From assembly GCF_028858725.1 (NCBI RefSeq), contig NC_084760.1, forward strand, positions 57,747,367 to 57,811,366: a stretch of 64,000 nt of DNA, in the 5' to 3' direction. The stretch is from Colius striatus. Taxonomy: Eukaryota; Chordata; Aves; Coliiformes; Coliidae. Below the pieces are notes generated by a model. The model was not told where the DNA came from. It saw only the letters and a program-made list of their open reading frames with translations, and did no database searches. This document shows, one piece after another, positions 12,234 through 25,700 of the stretch (position 1 is its first letter; each line of letters begins with the position of its first letter). The translations under genes and the position numbers were made by a program.

Positions 12234-15200
12234 AGTACTAAACTCAGTGTTGCCCAGGGCAGACATGTGAGGGAAAGAGGGCTGTACCGGGCTGTTCTCT
12301 CATCCACTATACAGTACTTAAGCAGAAAAAAGACATCACAAATCAGCCTCTTGGAAAGCCTGTCTGCAAGAGCGCACAGGTCCTGATAGTTTTGCGTGTC
12401 CTAAATGAAGACTACATGAGAGACATGACTGCAAACCAGAGACGTGGTGTGCATCTCTCCTGACTCTATGGCAGCAGCCACCAGCTGCCATTAACAAAAC
12501 CTCATGAAAACCAGAGGAGCAACCAATGAAGGCTGTAAAAGCATGTTGCAGTGCTGAAGTTTACTCAGTCACAAGCCTGGGATGAGCATATGAGCTAAAG
12601 ACAAGCTTGTTGACAGCAAAAACCAAAGAGAAGGCACCATAGGTCTTCCTGGCAAGCAAAAGAAGCTGGGCTTCGTGGGCACAGAACTCACTGGTGTGGC
12701 AGGCTAGGGAGTTCCAGGTATCGAAAAAGCCTGCTTCTTCCAACTCTGCTCAGGAGATCAAGGCTTTGTGCTTTGTAAGTTAAATATGTTCACACCAATG
12801 GACACATGAGTTCTGTAACTGTTCATTCCTCCCAGTGGAAATTATCCTGAATATCAGTTGTCTGTTCCAGCTGGACAAGACATCTCTTATTTCAACACCT
12901 CCTTGTGTGCTGGCCACCAAGAGAAAAAAGCCAAGAAAGAAAATCTACTGCATTCTTAAATTGTGATTTTGGGTTTTGTTTTTTTTTTTTACTCAAAACT
13001 AACTGCAAAGCACTACTAAGATCAAAGGCTAGACTTTAACTTGCCTTTCACTTTTTTTTACTGTTCATAAAACTGTTCAGGAAATGCTCTGTTTCAGACC
13101 AAAAGGTTACTGTTGTCTTCTGGGGCTATTGTCCCACAGGGGAAGCCTACTCTGCTTCACCTGTAGACTGCCACCATTGCTGTTCTTATTCCTGTGTTTT
13201 CACCCCTTTCTAGTGCTCAGAGGCTGTGCAAAAGTCATGTCAGTGACCTGGCCTGCCAGGAAAGAATTACTTTTCTTTTGGTGGGTTAATACACTAAGGA
13301 TTTAACATGCAGAACCGCTCAGCATGGGGTTCCACAGACTCCAGAGCCATTACAGCAAAGGGACAGAACTCATCTGGGAAGTGACGGGTGAAGGGAAAAA
13401 GGGAAGGAAGCCAGCAAGTACGATCTCAAGTGGTCTAAATTCATCTAAGTACCTAGAGGGTTAAAATACTTTGTGATTAAGGCTTATTTCTATTTTAGTC
13501 TAGAAGGAAAGCCCAGATAAACAAATAGTCTCCTTGAAACAAACCCTTGAGTGCTCTTCCAGGTCTGGCCTGCATGAACCAGTCTGGGGTTTCATGTGCA
13601 GTTACACAGGTCTGATTTCACACTGTCATCAAAAGGGACAAGACCAGCCCTGCGCATGTCTGAAGCCTCCCTTGCACTGTCACCAGCAGAAGTGAAGACC
13701 CCGAGCAAGTTGAGTCAGAGAGCATCTCAGACTGAGCAGCACAAGTCTCTATTTTGACTCTGACTTGTTTTTCAGCTGGACCTCTCCCTGGATCCTACCT
13801 GCCAGGCAGGGACACAAGCATTAGTGTGGGGAATATGTGGCTGGGAGCAAAGTCCCCTTGACCAACTTGGGCCATGTGCTTGAGCATGACCATATGTACA
13901 TGTGACCATGTCCATGAGTAGGTCCTTTCTCACAGACGTAAAAGAGCTGTCTTCACAAGCATGGAAACTGGTACACATGTGATTTTTGTCCTGACTTGGC
14001 AAAGCTTCCACGTCTTGCTGCCATTAGTGCATTTTTTTCCTTTCAGTGGTCCAGCCCTGGAGACTACCCTGAGTTCTTCATGGGATATGTTTGGCAGCAA
14101 CAACGGTTTGCATGCCAATTGGATCGTATTTTATGTATCAGCAGCCGTGTCTGGAACAATGCCTGATCTTTTGGCTTCCTTTTGCAGTGACCTTCTCTTT
14201 CATTCAAACACTGCACGCTCTGATGCCTGTCAGTCTGTCAGGTGCCAGGGAGGAGCAGCAGGACAGAAATCCTCCAAGGATATATTTGCCCTTTCCACAT
14301 GGCTTCAAGCAATACAATAAGGTTTATGAGAATCAACTTATGAACAATTCAGCTCTTGTTGGACAATGTCCTCCACGTCAAACAGTGGGCAAGCAGGAGC
14401 TTCTGGGTTTGACAGTTTTGGCTTCTCTGAGTTAACAGCCAGGCAAGTCAACCCAGTTCTGGACTGTAGAAAACAATGAGAGCTCTTGTCATCCCTTGGA
14501 GATGATATATACCCTTTGGCCAGTGGCCCTGTGAAAGTTTCTGTGTTTGTACAGATCCTTCCCTTGCTGTGCAGCAATTTGTGTGTGTTTTTTATCATAC
14601 CCATATGCTGCTATAGTTCACCTCTTGACACAACATAGTGCTTAAACTCAAACTCATATCCCACACCACATTGACCAAAGACTAGAGACTATATTTTCTC
14701 AAACCACAAGACATTGCTAGTGTCAAACCATTCCCTGCAGATGCAACAGATGCTTATCTTTCAGACAGGTCTGCAGACTGTTCAATAGAACTTCATGGGA
14801 GTGAGGAGTAGCACACACTGGGACTCTCAGGAATCTGATGTGAGACGATCCGGCAGGCTTTACCCACTCCTACACCCCTCTCCTGCACCTTGCCCTGTGC
14901 ATTGGGAGTGACATGCGTTCTTTCCTCTGGATACATATGTTGCTTTCACTTTGGAGATACCTTGACAGATAGAAGCTCATGACGGACTGTGGTCGCTGAA
15001 GGCATGGGATAAAAGCTACTGCATGGAGGAGGCAGGAGTGCTACTCCACGGTCCTGCTCACAGACGTTGCTGAGGCTGCAGGGATGTGGCTGCCTTTGGC
15101 ACACTTTACAGGATGTAGAAAGTGTAAAAGACCTTGAGGTAGATGTAAATTCTGTAGACATAAATTCTGTATCAATTTGATTGGTGCTTTTACTGCCTAT

Positions 15201-16483
15201 TTAGTTCTAAATGACAGCCAGGCCCAAAATATCCAAGTTAATATATCATAGCAATAGAATTTCACGTTGTATCATAGCATGAAGGACAAATGGAAGATCT
15301 AGTCCTGTGAAGATATTTAGTACCTTCAGAAGACTCTTAAACGGTCCTTGGTGGTTATTTATAGCAAGTACATGTTGCTCTGTGGTACTCTGAGGTGCAA
15401 GGTCTGCTGTAGCAGAAGGACGCACAATCTGGAGCAAGCTGCATTTGCTCATGGTTAAGGAACAACTGATTTTGTTGTAGATCTTCTTCCATTGCTGTTT
15501 GCTACTTACTTTTAAATACTGCTCACTTTCTCTGACAGAAAAATACACAATTACTATTATCAATCAGAATAAATTACACTCCTAAAGTAAGTTCTGCTGA
15601 AACAGAGAGTCCTCCAGGGTGAGTCACTCCAGCTTAGCTCTGCATAGCTTTGCTAGGGTGCAAGCAGGAAAAAAATTAAGACTACATTGGAGTACAGGAA
15701 CTTTAAAGAATTGTCAGGAGTGTTACCAATAACATGCTGCTTTTCTTCTATTTAAACTGAATGTTCCCTTTCCTATCACATTTTCTGTCCTTTGGCTCCA
15801 GATCAGTGGACTACTTGGGCATATGTTTAACTTCAAGCAGTTAATCATGTGCTTATGTGGTTTGCTCAGCTGTAAGCCTGATTATTATCTACCTGCTTCA
15901 TATCAAGAAGGACTGCTCTGTATGATAGTAAGCATCTGCTAGCCTCACTTTTGGGGCTCTGTGGGTTCCTCCAAACATGAGACCAAATGGACTTGTTCAA
16001 GAGCTTTACAGACACTTTATCTCCTGGGGCCACGTCATGCTGTCATGCCATCAGTCCCGGCCCACGTATACCTCACTCTCAAGATGACAACTTTTTGTGT
16101 GCTCTGCAGAAAGCAGACTCTAAATCAGAGGCTGCATGTGATACTGTAATAATTACCACCCTGCAACAACAACTCTGAAGTCACCTGTCTCAAAGGCAAG
16201 CCCTCTGTGGCATTCAAAGCAAGGGGATAGGAAGAATATTTTCTCAGCACATTGTTTTCTCTCTAGTTGTACATGCAGTTGCACTGCGTTAGCCTACAGG
16301 TACATTCCTGCTCATGTGCCTGTTTATACATACCACATTCAGTTGACTACAGTTTAAAATTAATTGGGTCTGGTAGAACACAAGTCTCACTTTCCACTGT
16401 GAGCCTCATCAAGAAAGGCTCTCCTGGGACTGCAGGTTCATGGAGGAAGTGGAGGAAAAGCTGCAAAGCTGGGCACAAAGCCA

Positions 16484-16531
16484 TTTTTACAGGGAAAAAA
16501 GGCTCATGTAGTGCCATCTGCCCTGTAAAAA
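16484..16531. repeat. Short perfect inverted repeat (11-bp arms)
   Basis: TTTTTACAGGG at 16484-16494 and its reverse complement CCCTGTAAAAA at 16521-16531, with a 26-base spacer. Flanking GCCA/TGGC extends the symmetry loosely. Confidence 0.6.
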
Positions 16532-16691
16532 TTTTTGGCAATGTAAACACATATAATGTCTCTTATAGACATATAGAGAAAGCTAACATTCCTTGCTAAA
16601 TCACACCCCTTTTTCCTTGGATTTCATTCTGCTTTTATAGTTTCTTACAAAAATGGTAAATACTAAATTCCCTGATGGACATTAATTAGTC

Positions 16692-16709
16692 CCTGTCATT
16701 TTTGACAGG
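16692..16709. promoter_or_regulatory. Palindromic TGACAG (TALE homeodomain-type) site in candidate noncoding element
   Basis: CCTGTCA and TGACAGG arms separated by TTTT form a perfect inverted repeat. TGACAG is the core bound by MEIS/TGIF-class homeodomain proteins. A TTAATTAG homeobox-like core lies just upstream, and AT-rich, low-repeat sequence continues to about 16900. A regulatory role is inference only. Confidence 0.3.
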
Positions 16710-19700
16710 CTTGAGTTAACGTGCTAACAGGAATGTGTGTTTAATGCATTGTTCATGATTGTGTGACAAGGATGGAAAAGCTGTAATGACTGTTCCATGA
16801 TGCAAACACTCTAAATAGAGCGTATGGAAAAGGATGCTCTGTAATGCATTATGTTCTAATCAATAACAACAAGCTGACTCCAATTATACTTCATTGTCTC
16901 TGAGAAAAGCATTTACATTGCGGAACTACTGTGACTCACAGCAGTGGTTTATTTAGGAGTCAGATTCAATTAGGAATATTTCAAACTAATGGCTATTGTT
17001 TTCTGCACTCTGGCATTGTAACATTCACAGGTCTTGCTCCAGTTAGCATGTGATCCTCTCATGGAACTTGTATTGCTTACAGATATGCTGTCTTCACGTG
17101 ACCATTCTCTAAGGTCACAGGAACAAAAAGGTTCATATCCTAGCTGGATGCAAAACTCAACAAATGTAAGAATTCTTTGTATGAGGAAGTCTAGAAATCC
17201 CAACTACGTTTGATTCTTCAAGTTCCTTCAACCTCAGTACACAAAATGGAGAAGTAAAATGAAACAGAGGAAGATGACAGCTCAAAGTGGTTTGCTCCAC
17301 GTTGCACAGCAGATGAGTGGTAGAGAGAGGGAAAAAATCCCAAGTTTCCTAACCCCTGCATTGCTAGGTCTGACTCCAGTCCTTGGGTACAGGAGGAAAA
17401 TCTACACAAAACATAATCAAACTGCAGACTTCAAATACTCAGAACACAAGTAAATAAATACAAATACTGTGTACTAACTATTAATGAGAACTGCACCTGT
17501 GAGAAGCACATAATTTCAGCTTCCAGGTGTTTTCCCTCTTCAGAAACAAAGTAATGAGAAACAGTGAGAAATGTGTTTTACCTTTCTTCCCTAACAGATT
17601 TAAAGGCTTGGTTAATGCTTTTGCTTTCTTTTTCTTTTTTAAATCCCTTCAATTGTATACTGCAAAAGAGTAAGTACAATGGTAACTACTACAATTTCAT
17701 ATATCTATTTTCTGTAGCAGCATTTAAAAACTCGTTTTCTCCAGACAATGAGAGGCAGTAAGAAAAATAGGTAGCAGTCAAGACCGAAACATAGGTAGCT
17801 TCAGAGATAAACCAAAACCATCAATTTGTCTCTTGGACAGTTACTCTTTGATGAAACTCACTGCTATTAGTGAGTTACATATGTCAGAAGCCAGGACCTG
17901 AAAATGTCTATTAGTACGTTATTGGCAGGCTGGATCCCAAAATAACTTAACTTTTGAGAAAGATGAGGTTGGCTTGTTCTTCGTCTATACCTCTTGACCG
18001 TTGAGAATACAGACTGTGAGCATCCATACTCCATGAGCGTCCTCAGTCCAGAAAGTCCAGAGTTCGATTTCCAGAGCAAAAGTGCATTATTTGGAAGTAC
18101 GTTTTACTAAAAGCAGTTTTTTTCCTCCCTTTGTAAAATCTTGGTAGTACTCAAGTACCCAAAGCAAGCGCAGGTACCAAGTTCCACTTTTCCTAGGGAC
18201 GTTCAATTATTATTCTGACATAATATGTGAATTCACATTACCAAATCACTGCTCAACAAGTGTTTTGGGGATCTAATATGCCACAGATGCATTAGGTGTG
18301 CTGAACTATCCTGGTCAAATGGTGACAGCCTCCTCCTCCACTGCTGGCAACTCTATCTAGTTTCACAGGCATCATTGAGGCCCATAGGGACAGAATGACC
18401 ACAGCTCTCTAAATAGCGTCTCCAGGGTAAATACATAAACACACAATATTAGGAGGCAGTCATGCCTGATATTTTCGACACCAGACAATAATTAGTACCT
18501 CTGCTGTGATGTAGTCACTCAGAAATGAGTCATTGCTGATCTCCTGAACCTGGTGAGACTATGAGTTCATATGGAAGAAGATTTATCTCATTTTGCATTA
18601 AAATCTATTTCAATATTTGTCTGCACAGTTACAAGAAATGCACGGTGCCGGATGCCTCATGTTGTGATAAATTACCCTAGAGTATTTTGGAGATGCAGTA
18701 CTTACACTTATTTTGATTATAACATTTACAGCTAGGGTTTCTACCTGATTCTACCTACAGTAGGAACTTTCAGCACAAGGATAAACAATTTTTTTTGGTT
18801 TCTCCATCTCATACATTTAATGCTGTTTATTGTCCATGCCCACAAGTTCTGATCAACGTGTGTTTGTACATGTCTGGCATGATGCGGTACAAAACTGCTG
18901 TGGTGCCTTCCAAAAAGTACTGAACTAGATTGGTATTTCTCACATTAAAATAGTATTCTGATGTTTTTAAACAATTATCCAGCATACGATTACCCTCCTA
19001 CTTTATTTTATCTATCCTGTTTTAAAGAGCATCTTTTTCTGAACCCTCTCTTGGCAGAATCCTAATACTCGCTGGTAATCTTAAAAGAATAGTTCACTTA
19101 TTGAAACAATTTTATCCACTTACTTACACACTTCTTCAATGAAGCTAGGCATCAGAAGCACTAAACAAGCAATAGAATTCTGAGTACTGCATTTGCATGC
19201 TTTAATTGTCATCTTCTTTAAAGAGAGAGGGGATTATATTTTACCAAATAAGAAAACTAGCAGCATTAATGAGACTGTACCACAAAAATTCATAACAGAA
19301 TAGGGGCTAAACTCCTTTGTACCTGTGTGGGCTGAACTTGCATCCCTGCTTTTGGTTTAACTTTAGGCTCCTTTCAACCCTGTCAGGTAGCTCTTCTAGG
19401 AAGGGCTGCAGTGGATCCGGGATCAATTTCTTTCCACCTGTGATCTGCCACTATCAGAGGTAACGGGACTATGAGATGTCTTGCACAGCAGGGAGCTGTG
19501 CCAGGGAAGCTGTCACAGTGCAGGGCTCACTTCAGGAAACATCATCTAGCTTTTCCTGGAGCCACTTCCCAGGGAGCTCCCGTTGCCATGTGGTGTCAGC
19601 AGGGTGAACTCAGCTCTGTGGTAAGTCCACGAGCAGCTCCTGAGCAGCTGTGCAAGTCCAGCCAGTGAAATTCTTATGAGCAGGAATAGCTTTTACATAA

Positions 19701-22700
19701 ATAGTTCAAGTGCAGCTTTCAGCCAGATTTTTCCATATTTAGTTTTATTGTTTCTCTGACCCTGAGGAACTTCTAGTATTTGTACTAGACTTCAATGCAA
19801 GTTAATTTTGGGTACAGAGAGTTATCATTTAGTCTGTGTGATGGTTTTTGGTCTCTCATTAGCATTTGCTGCCCACTGCTATATACAAGAAAATAACAAG
19901 TTTCTCAAAGGAAAAAAATATTCTTTTGTACATGTTTTTTAACTACATGAACAAGAAATAGACATAGTAATTTCAGTGCCTGCAAGCAAATGTCTGGAGC
20001 TTCTGGCAAATCATCTTTCAGAGGCACCTGCAGGGCTCACTAGCTGGGACTCAGGTGCTAATTTCACGACTAAACTGTGTTGAAGTGACTCAGAGACAAT
20101 TATGAAGTAATATTCATTGTCTTAGCATGTATCAGGTCAGTGTGTGCCTCAGCTTCACTTTTTTGTGTGGATGTGCCCCAGGGCTTCTGTAATCCATGTT
20201 AGGATTTAACTCGATGTTGGCACAAAGAACGACAAAAAAACCTCTGTCCATTTTGCAGCAGTGATGAAAAGAGCTGATGTATGTCAAGATACACAAAGGA
20301 GATGGAGAACAGTACAAAATCTGCTGTGTGTCATTTGAGATTCTAGATAGATTTTCTTATCCAAAACATATTGGTTACTCCTGACTATTTTTCAGAGGAC
20401 AGAGTGGTATTGGAAGCAAGTCCATTCCAGAGCATAGTTAGAGGGAAAGCAAAATTCCCCTTAAAGGATGCTTGCAAAGTTTGGGTTCATTTGCCTTGAC
20501 TGAATAAAAAGGTTTGAAAAAAAAGAAGCAAGACTAAAAGCACATAAAATTACCCAGACAGAGAAAGTGAACCAGACACTTGCATCTCTCAGAAAAGCAA
20601 GGGGAAGAATGAAAGAAAAGCAAGTTAAAAAAATTACATTTTCATCATATACACAGGTAACCCATGTTGCCGTTAATGCAGGCACCTCTTAAGGCAGAAA
20701 TGTAAGTTATGTATGCTTACAGCTTAAAGCAGTTTCCAAGTAAGCAGGGCTCAAATCCCAATCTCAGTTGGTGGAGATGTAGTTATAATGGTGAATGTGA
20801 GAGGTGTGGGTTCAATTTCTTTCTCTACCCTGTAATCTCAGTTTGGCCAGGGAGCAAAGACAATAGCAGGCCAGATGCTGAAACTTAGTTTAGAAACCTG
20901 ACTCCCATGAGAACCCTCTGGAATTACACAGTTCATTGCATTTAAAACATGAGTTTCTCTGTGCCTGTGTTCTCCAGCTATGAAGTGGGAACAATGGCAT
21001 TACACTCCATCCAAAAACATTGAAAGGGACAATCCATTAATGTGTGGACCTTCAATAACAAAGCATCAGAAAGGGTAACAAAAGTGACCTCAGAGTGAAT
21101 CTAGGAACCAACTGTTGTCAACAGTGTGTTCAACCTTTACCTCCATACACAGATACAATGCTGAAACTACAAATTCCAGCAAGTAATATCAGGTCTTCAT
21201 GAAAATGGACTATTGGTTGCCTAGCAATTAAAAATCCTGGTAACAAAATATCTATACTTATGATTATGTGAGCAAACATGATCTGATTTGGTATTACTGT
21301 CCCCTGTAAACTGTGTTTCAGCCATTTGGTATAGCAAAATTCATAAGTTAGCACCAAAAAGCCACAGAGGAGTTAAAAAAAAAGGAGATATAGCATTTTT
21401 TGACTGCATTCTGCATTATATACTGGTATATAAATCACACAGCAAATGTCAGAAGATGCAGTTTGGCATTACGTCCAAACATGCTTGAATAATCAGGTCA
21501 GTCTTATTTGTTGCTGTTCCAATCTCTCCTACAAATACTAGCTTTCTTGTTTTATTCTGACTCATGCAGGCCCCTCACCCATCTGCAATTTGGCAGCTTC
21601 AACTGAGTTAGAAAATGTCAGCAAGCAAGTGGAGGAGTGAATAAAGAGAAGAGACAGAAACTTTTCCAGCCATCAGCTCGCCTGCCTTGCAGCGTGCTTT
21701 GTGTGAACTCTGCTGGCAATACCTACAACTTCTTTCTTTCATTAGAACATCTGATTGTGCTAACTGTAGCTGCCCAGTACTTGATTAAAGACGTGCTTTT
21801 AACTGAGAAGAGTGCAATTAAATCTGAGAGTTTTATGAATCCAAGACCTTAATCAGGGACAGGAAAATAAGGTATTGCAGATTTGGAACCTGCTGCATGG
21901 AATCTGTTAAATCATACTGACAATCACAAAACAGTCTAGTTTTCAATCCAATATGCCTTATATGGTAAATTCAGCAATATTTAATAACTGTATCCACTAC
22001 TTTGATCATAATAAATTCTTTGATGACATTCTGCAAGACTGTCAGCTGGCTTTTGGGATACCCATTTTCCCATACCTAGGACTAACACTCTACAAATTCT
22101 GCCAAAGTGCAATTGGGAGATATTTGTTAACTGAATAAAAGAATTCTCTTTGCATCTCTTCAGATCCTTCTTTCAAGGCTCCTTTCTTTAATATTCTTAC
22201 AAATCTGATTATAGAAAACGTTAGCTGGAAATTGATCTTAAACTCACAGAGCATGGTCCAAGATAGGAAAAACTTCTAATGATTTCAGTCAATTTTGGGT
22301 TGTTACTGTTCATTCTGCACCAAAATGGAATTCCTATGATCTCTCTGCTACGTCTGCAGAGTGACTAACACAATTTAAACAGACCAGTCAGCCAAAGAAA
22401 GTATTATTTATAACCATTATTTTGCACAAGGGAAAAAAAAAGCCACGGCCTACAGAGCTATGCAAGGGGCTTACTTGCTTCTCTAGAAATAAGCAGCCAC
22501 TAGGTTCCTATCTGAGAATCTCACCCAGTAGTTTGAGCAAGATCAGATAAAGCGTGTCCTGGTAGGTAAAAAATCTGAGCACAGCTGTCTAGACTCTCAA
22601 TTCCACGATCCATCTTGCTGTTGTTTCTGTTCTTTGGACTAAGCCTCTACAGATGAACAAGAACAGAAAATTAATATTAAACATGCAGTTGTTAGACCAG

Positions 22701-25700
22701 AAATGTATGTACACAGATGAACCTCTGTAGAACTTACATCCATTTTGGAAAAATATACCCTTATGATTGTGAATATAAATTTACAGAACTACTTACCCAA
22801 TTGCTACACAGTTCACTGGCTAGAATAAGTTTGACAAAGTTATCAAATTACTTGAGGTAGTGACCAAGTCTCTAAAAAATTCTTTCCTTGCTAGTCTATG
22901 AAAGTAACTAAAGACCGTATCCAACTGGGAAGTTACTCACTATGAACTAAATCTAAGCAGAACAAATGGCGTCTCCTCAGTTTTCTGAGAGATTGAGTCT
23001 GAACTACATAATAGGTTGATATTTCCTGTTGGGGTGAGGAGAAAGACATCTGACCAACTCTTCTAGGGCAGTGGTGACAGAAAGTCTTCTGTATGACAAC
23101 AAAACCATGTTAATGGCACAGCAACATCTCTGGACTGGAGCATTGTTCTGGGCAAGGAAGGTCTGCTTAGGCTTCAGTGAGCCATCACAGTAAACACAAC
23201 AGTGCTGGCTTTAAGTAGCAGGGACCCTCTCTCACTAGCTGCCTTGCCTCCCTCCATGAGAGGAACCCACTTTCCTGGGAACAGCTGCTGGGATGAATCA
23301 TACAAGTCCCTCATTCCCTTCAATGCAAAATCAAGTAGGTTTTCTCTTCCCCAGCATTAGGTGAGCTGACATCAGTCTGAGCATTTGGCTTGTAAGGTGG
23401 AGGTTTCATTCTTTCCCACTTGGAAGGGCAATAAAAAATAGCATGGCACATCTCACATTGTTACAGCTGTTTCTGCTCTGATCTTCTGCTTTGCTTACTC
23501 CCACTTCCCCATAGAAAGTCAAGTGTTTCCTGCTGTTTCTTTTTCTGCTTCATTTTTCCCAACTTCAAAAATAGGAATGTTAATGTGTGCTCCACAGGAC
23601 TGCAGAAAACACAGCTAGAAGCATTGTACCAGTTCAGTGCTTTAATATCTCATATCTAGCATGCTCACACTGTAAGCTGCCTGTGGGGAGAAGAGTGGTC
23701 TTCCCAACCCCCAGATTTATGACTTAGCTGGATCACAGTCCTTTATTCTACTTTCAAATAAAGTCTAGTGATTGGAAGTTCTTCTTTTTCTTACCCAGCA
23801 GTAAATAACTTTGCAGATCGAGACCCGTCTGAAACGGTGGAGGTGGAAGAATGCCCTCTCCTCTTGAAGCAACTGAAAGCTGAAGTTGTGTGTGTAATAA
23901 AAACCAAATTCCCCATGTCTTTGCCAAATAAATAAGAAATTCCAGAATGGCATTTCCTTATTCCTGACCAGCTCCATCTGGCTTTTTCTGTAGCACTTAG
24001 TTAGTCAACCGTGAGTAATATCCTTGTCATGAAAAACAGTGGTGGCAAGATGACCCTTTTTTCCTCCTGCCTTTCTTGGTCAGCAGTAATAGCAAGGAGC
24101 TCTGGAACAAAGATGTTGACTAATCACACCAATATCAGTATTCATTGCACAAGACTTGATTTCAATCCACCTCTGCCAGTTATCGCTCTTTCAAGAAAGT
24201 CAGTGCAAACCTAGGCATCCAGCTAGGAACACAGAGAAGTGTCTTTAATGCTCATCTGTACAAGAGGAAGAGACCACTCCTTTTCCACATCCATCTATGG
24301 CAATAAGTCATCATTGCTGAAGCCTGTGTAGCAAATTTGCTGTCTGCTTCCTTGTTTTCGTAGAGATGTCCCAGCTGTGGCCGGAGCTTGGATTTTTTTT
24401 TCCTATGGGTGTTGGGGTTCATGGCTTTTAACAGGAGTGGAGATCAGCAGTGTGAAATATTAGCAGGAAATTTTGAGCTAAATGAAATGCTTTCAGATTC
24501 ACTGTGGTCTCTGCACACTGATACTATTTATACATACACGTAAAATTTGAGTTTCCCTTTGCAGTCACTCAAAACTCAAACTCTGTGGGAGGCACCAGAA
24601 CTGGCAGATTAATTTGAGTTTTGCATTTGGATTTTAAGGAGGTTCAAGCAGTAACTAGACTAAACCAAAGGTCTGAATTGAAGACTCTGTTCCTCTCCAA
24701 CTTTCGATAAATTCCAGTCAGATGGAGTTTATATTTGACCACTGGAGCCCAGTGAATGAACTGAATCCAACCATCCTGAATTTAGAAAATCTTCAATTTT
24801 ATTCAAAGTCCTTTTTCTACAGCCTGTTTTTCTCTAAATCACAGGAAAACATAGGTATGGAAAAATATGAGCATCCTGAAACTGGCCCTGTAAAGACAGC
24901 TGCAAACCTATAATGCCTGAACAGAGTATCACGACAAAGAATTAGGACTGCTGTAGCTGAAATGAATGATAAATTACTTGGTTCAACTCCCTGCCCTAAA
25001 GTGTCTCAATGTTTCCTTCCACTGGGATTTTGAGTGGGATCTCATGTCCAGTGTAATGCCTAAAACAGTTTGTTCTAGTTTGGCTAAGGATGATTGTAAC
25101 TGTGTACAGGCCCCACTGCTGCTGTTTCCATAGAGTGGAGAGACAGTGCAAATGCAAGAGGAGGCTGTAAAAAAAAATGATCTGTGCATATATACATCTG
25201 ATGTCTACATATTTGTGTGTGTATAGACATGAAAGGAAAATAGGCACTCTGCATTACTGAGCTTTGATTTTCTCGCATGTTGCAGATCACAGAGACGGTG
25301 TCCTCAGCATTACATCAGCTTGGCTGTCCCAGATATGTTTAAACTTAAGCTTTCTATGAAACACAGCAGTCTAGACCAAAAAACATATTGGCAGTCATTG
25401 AATGGCATCCTAGAAAATACAGAGTATCTAACACATAACTAACTACTTATAGGAGGTTGTACTAGGACCATAGAGCTACTTATATCACCAGACTGCTGCT
25501 ACTTTAATTTCTGAATGTTGCAGATTACTTTCATCATCCACGTTCCACTCATTACAACAGAAACAGGTTGGTTTATTTCTCAGAGTCAAGCTTAAAGAGA
25601 CAGTTCAGTTCTAAAAACCTTGGTGGCTGACTGTAGATCACTTTAGCTGGAGAGTTTTAAACAGTTCTAAATTCTTCTTGGCCCTTTGTACATCTAGTTC

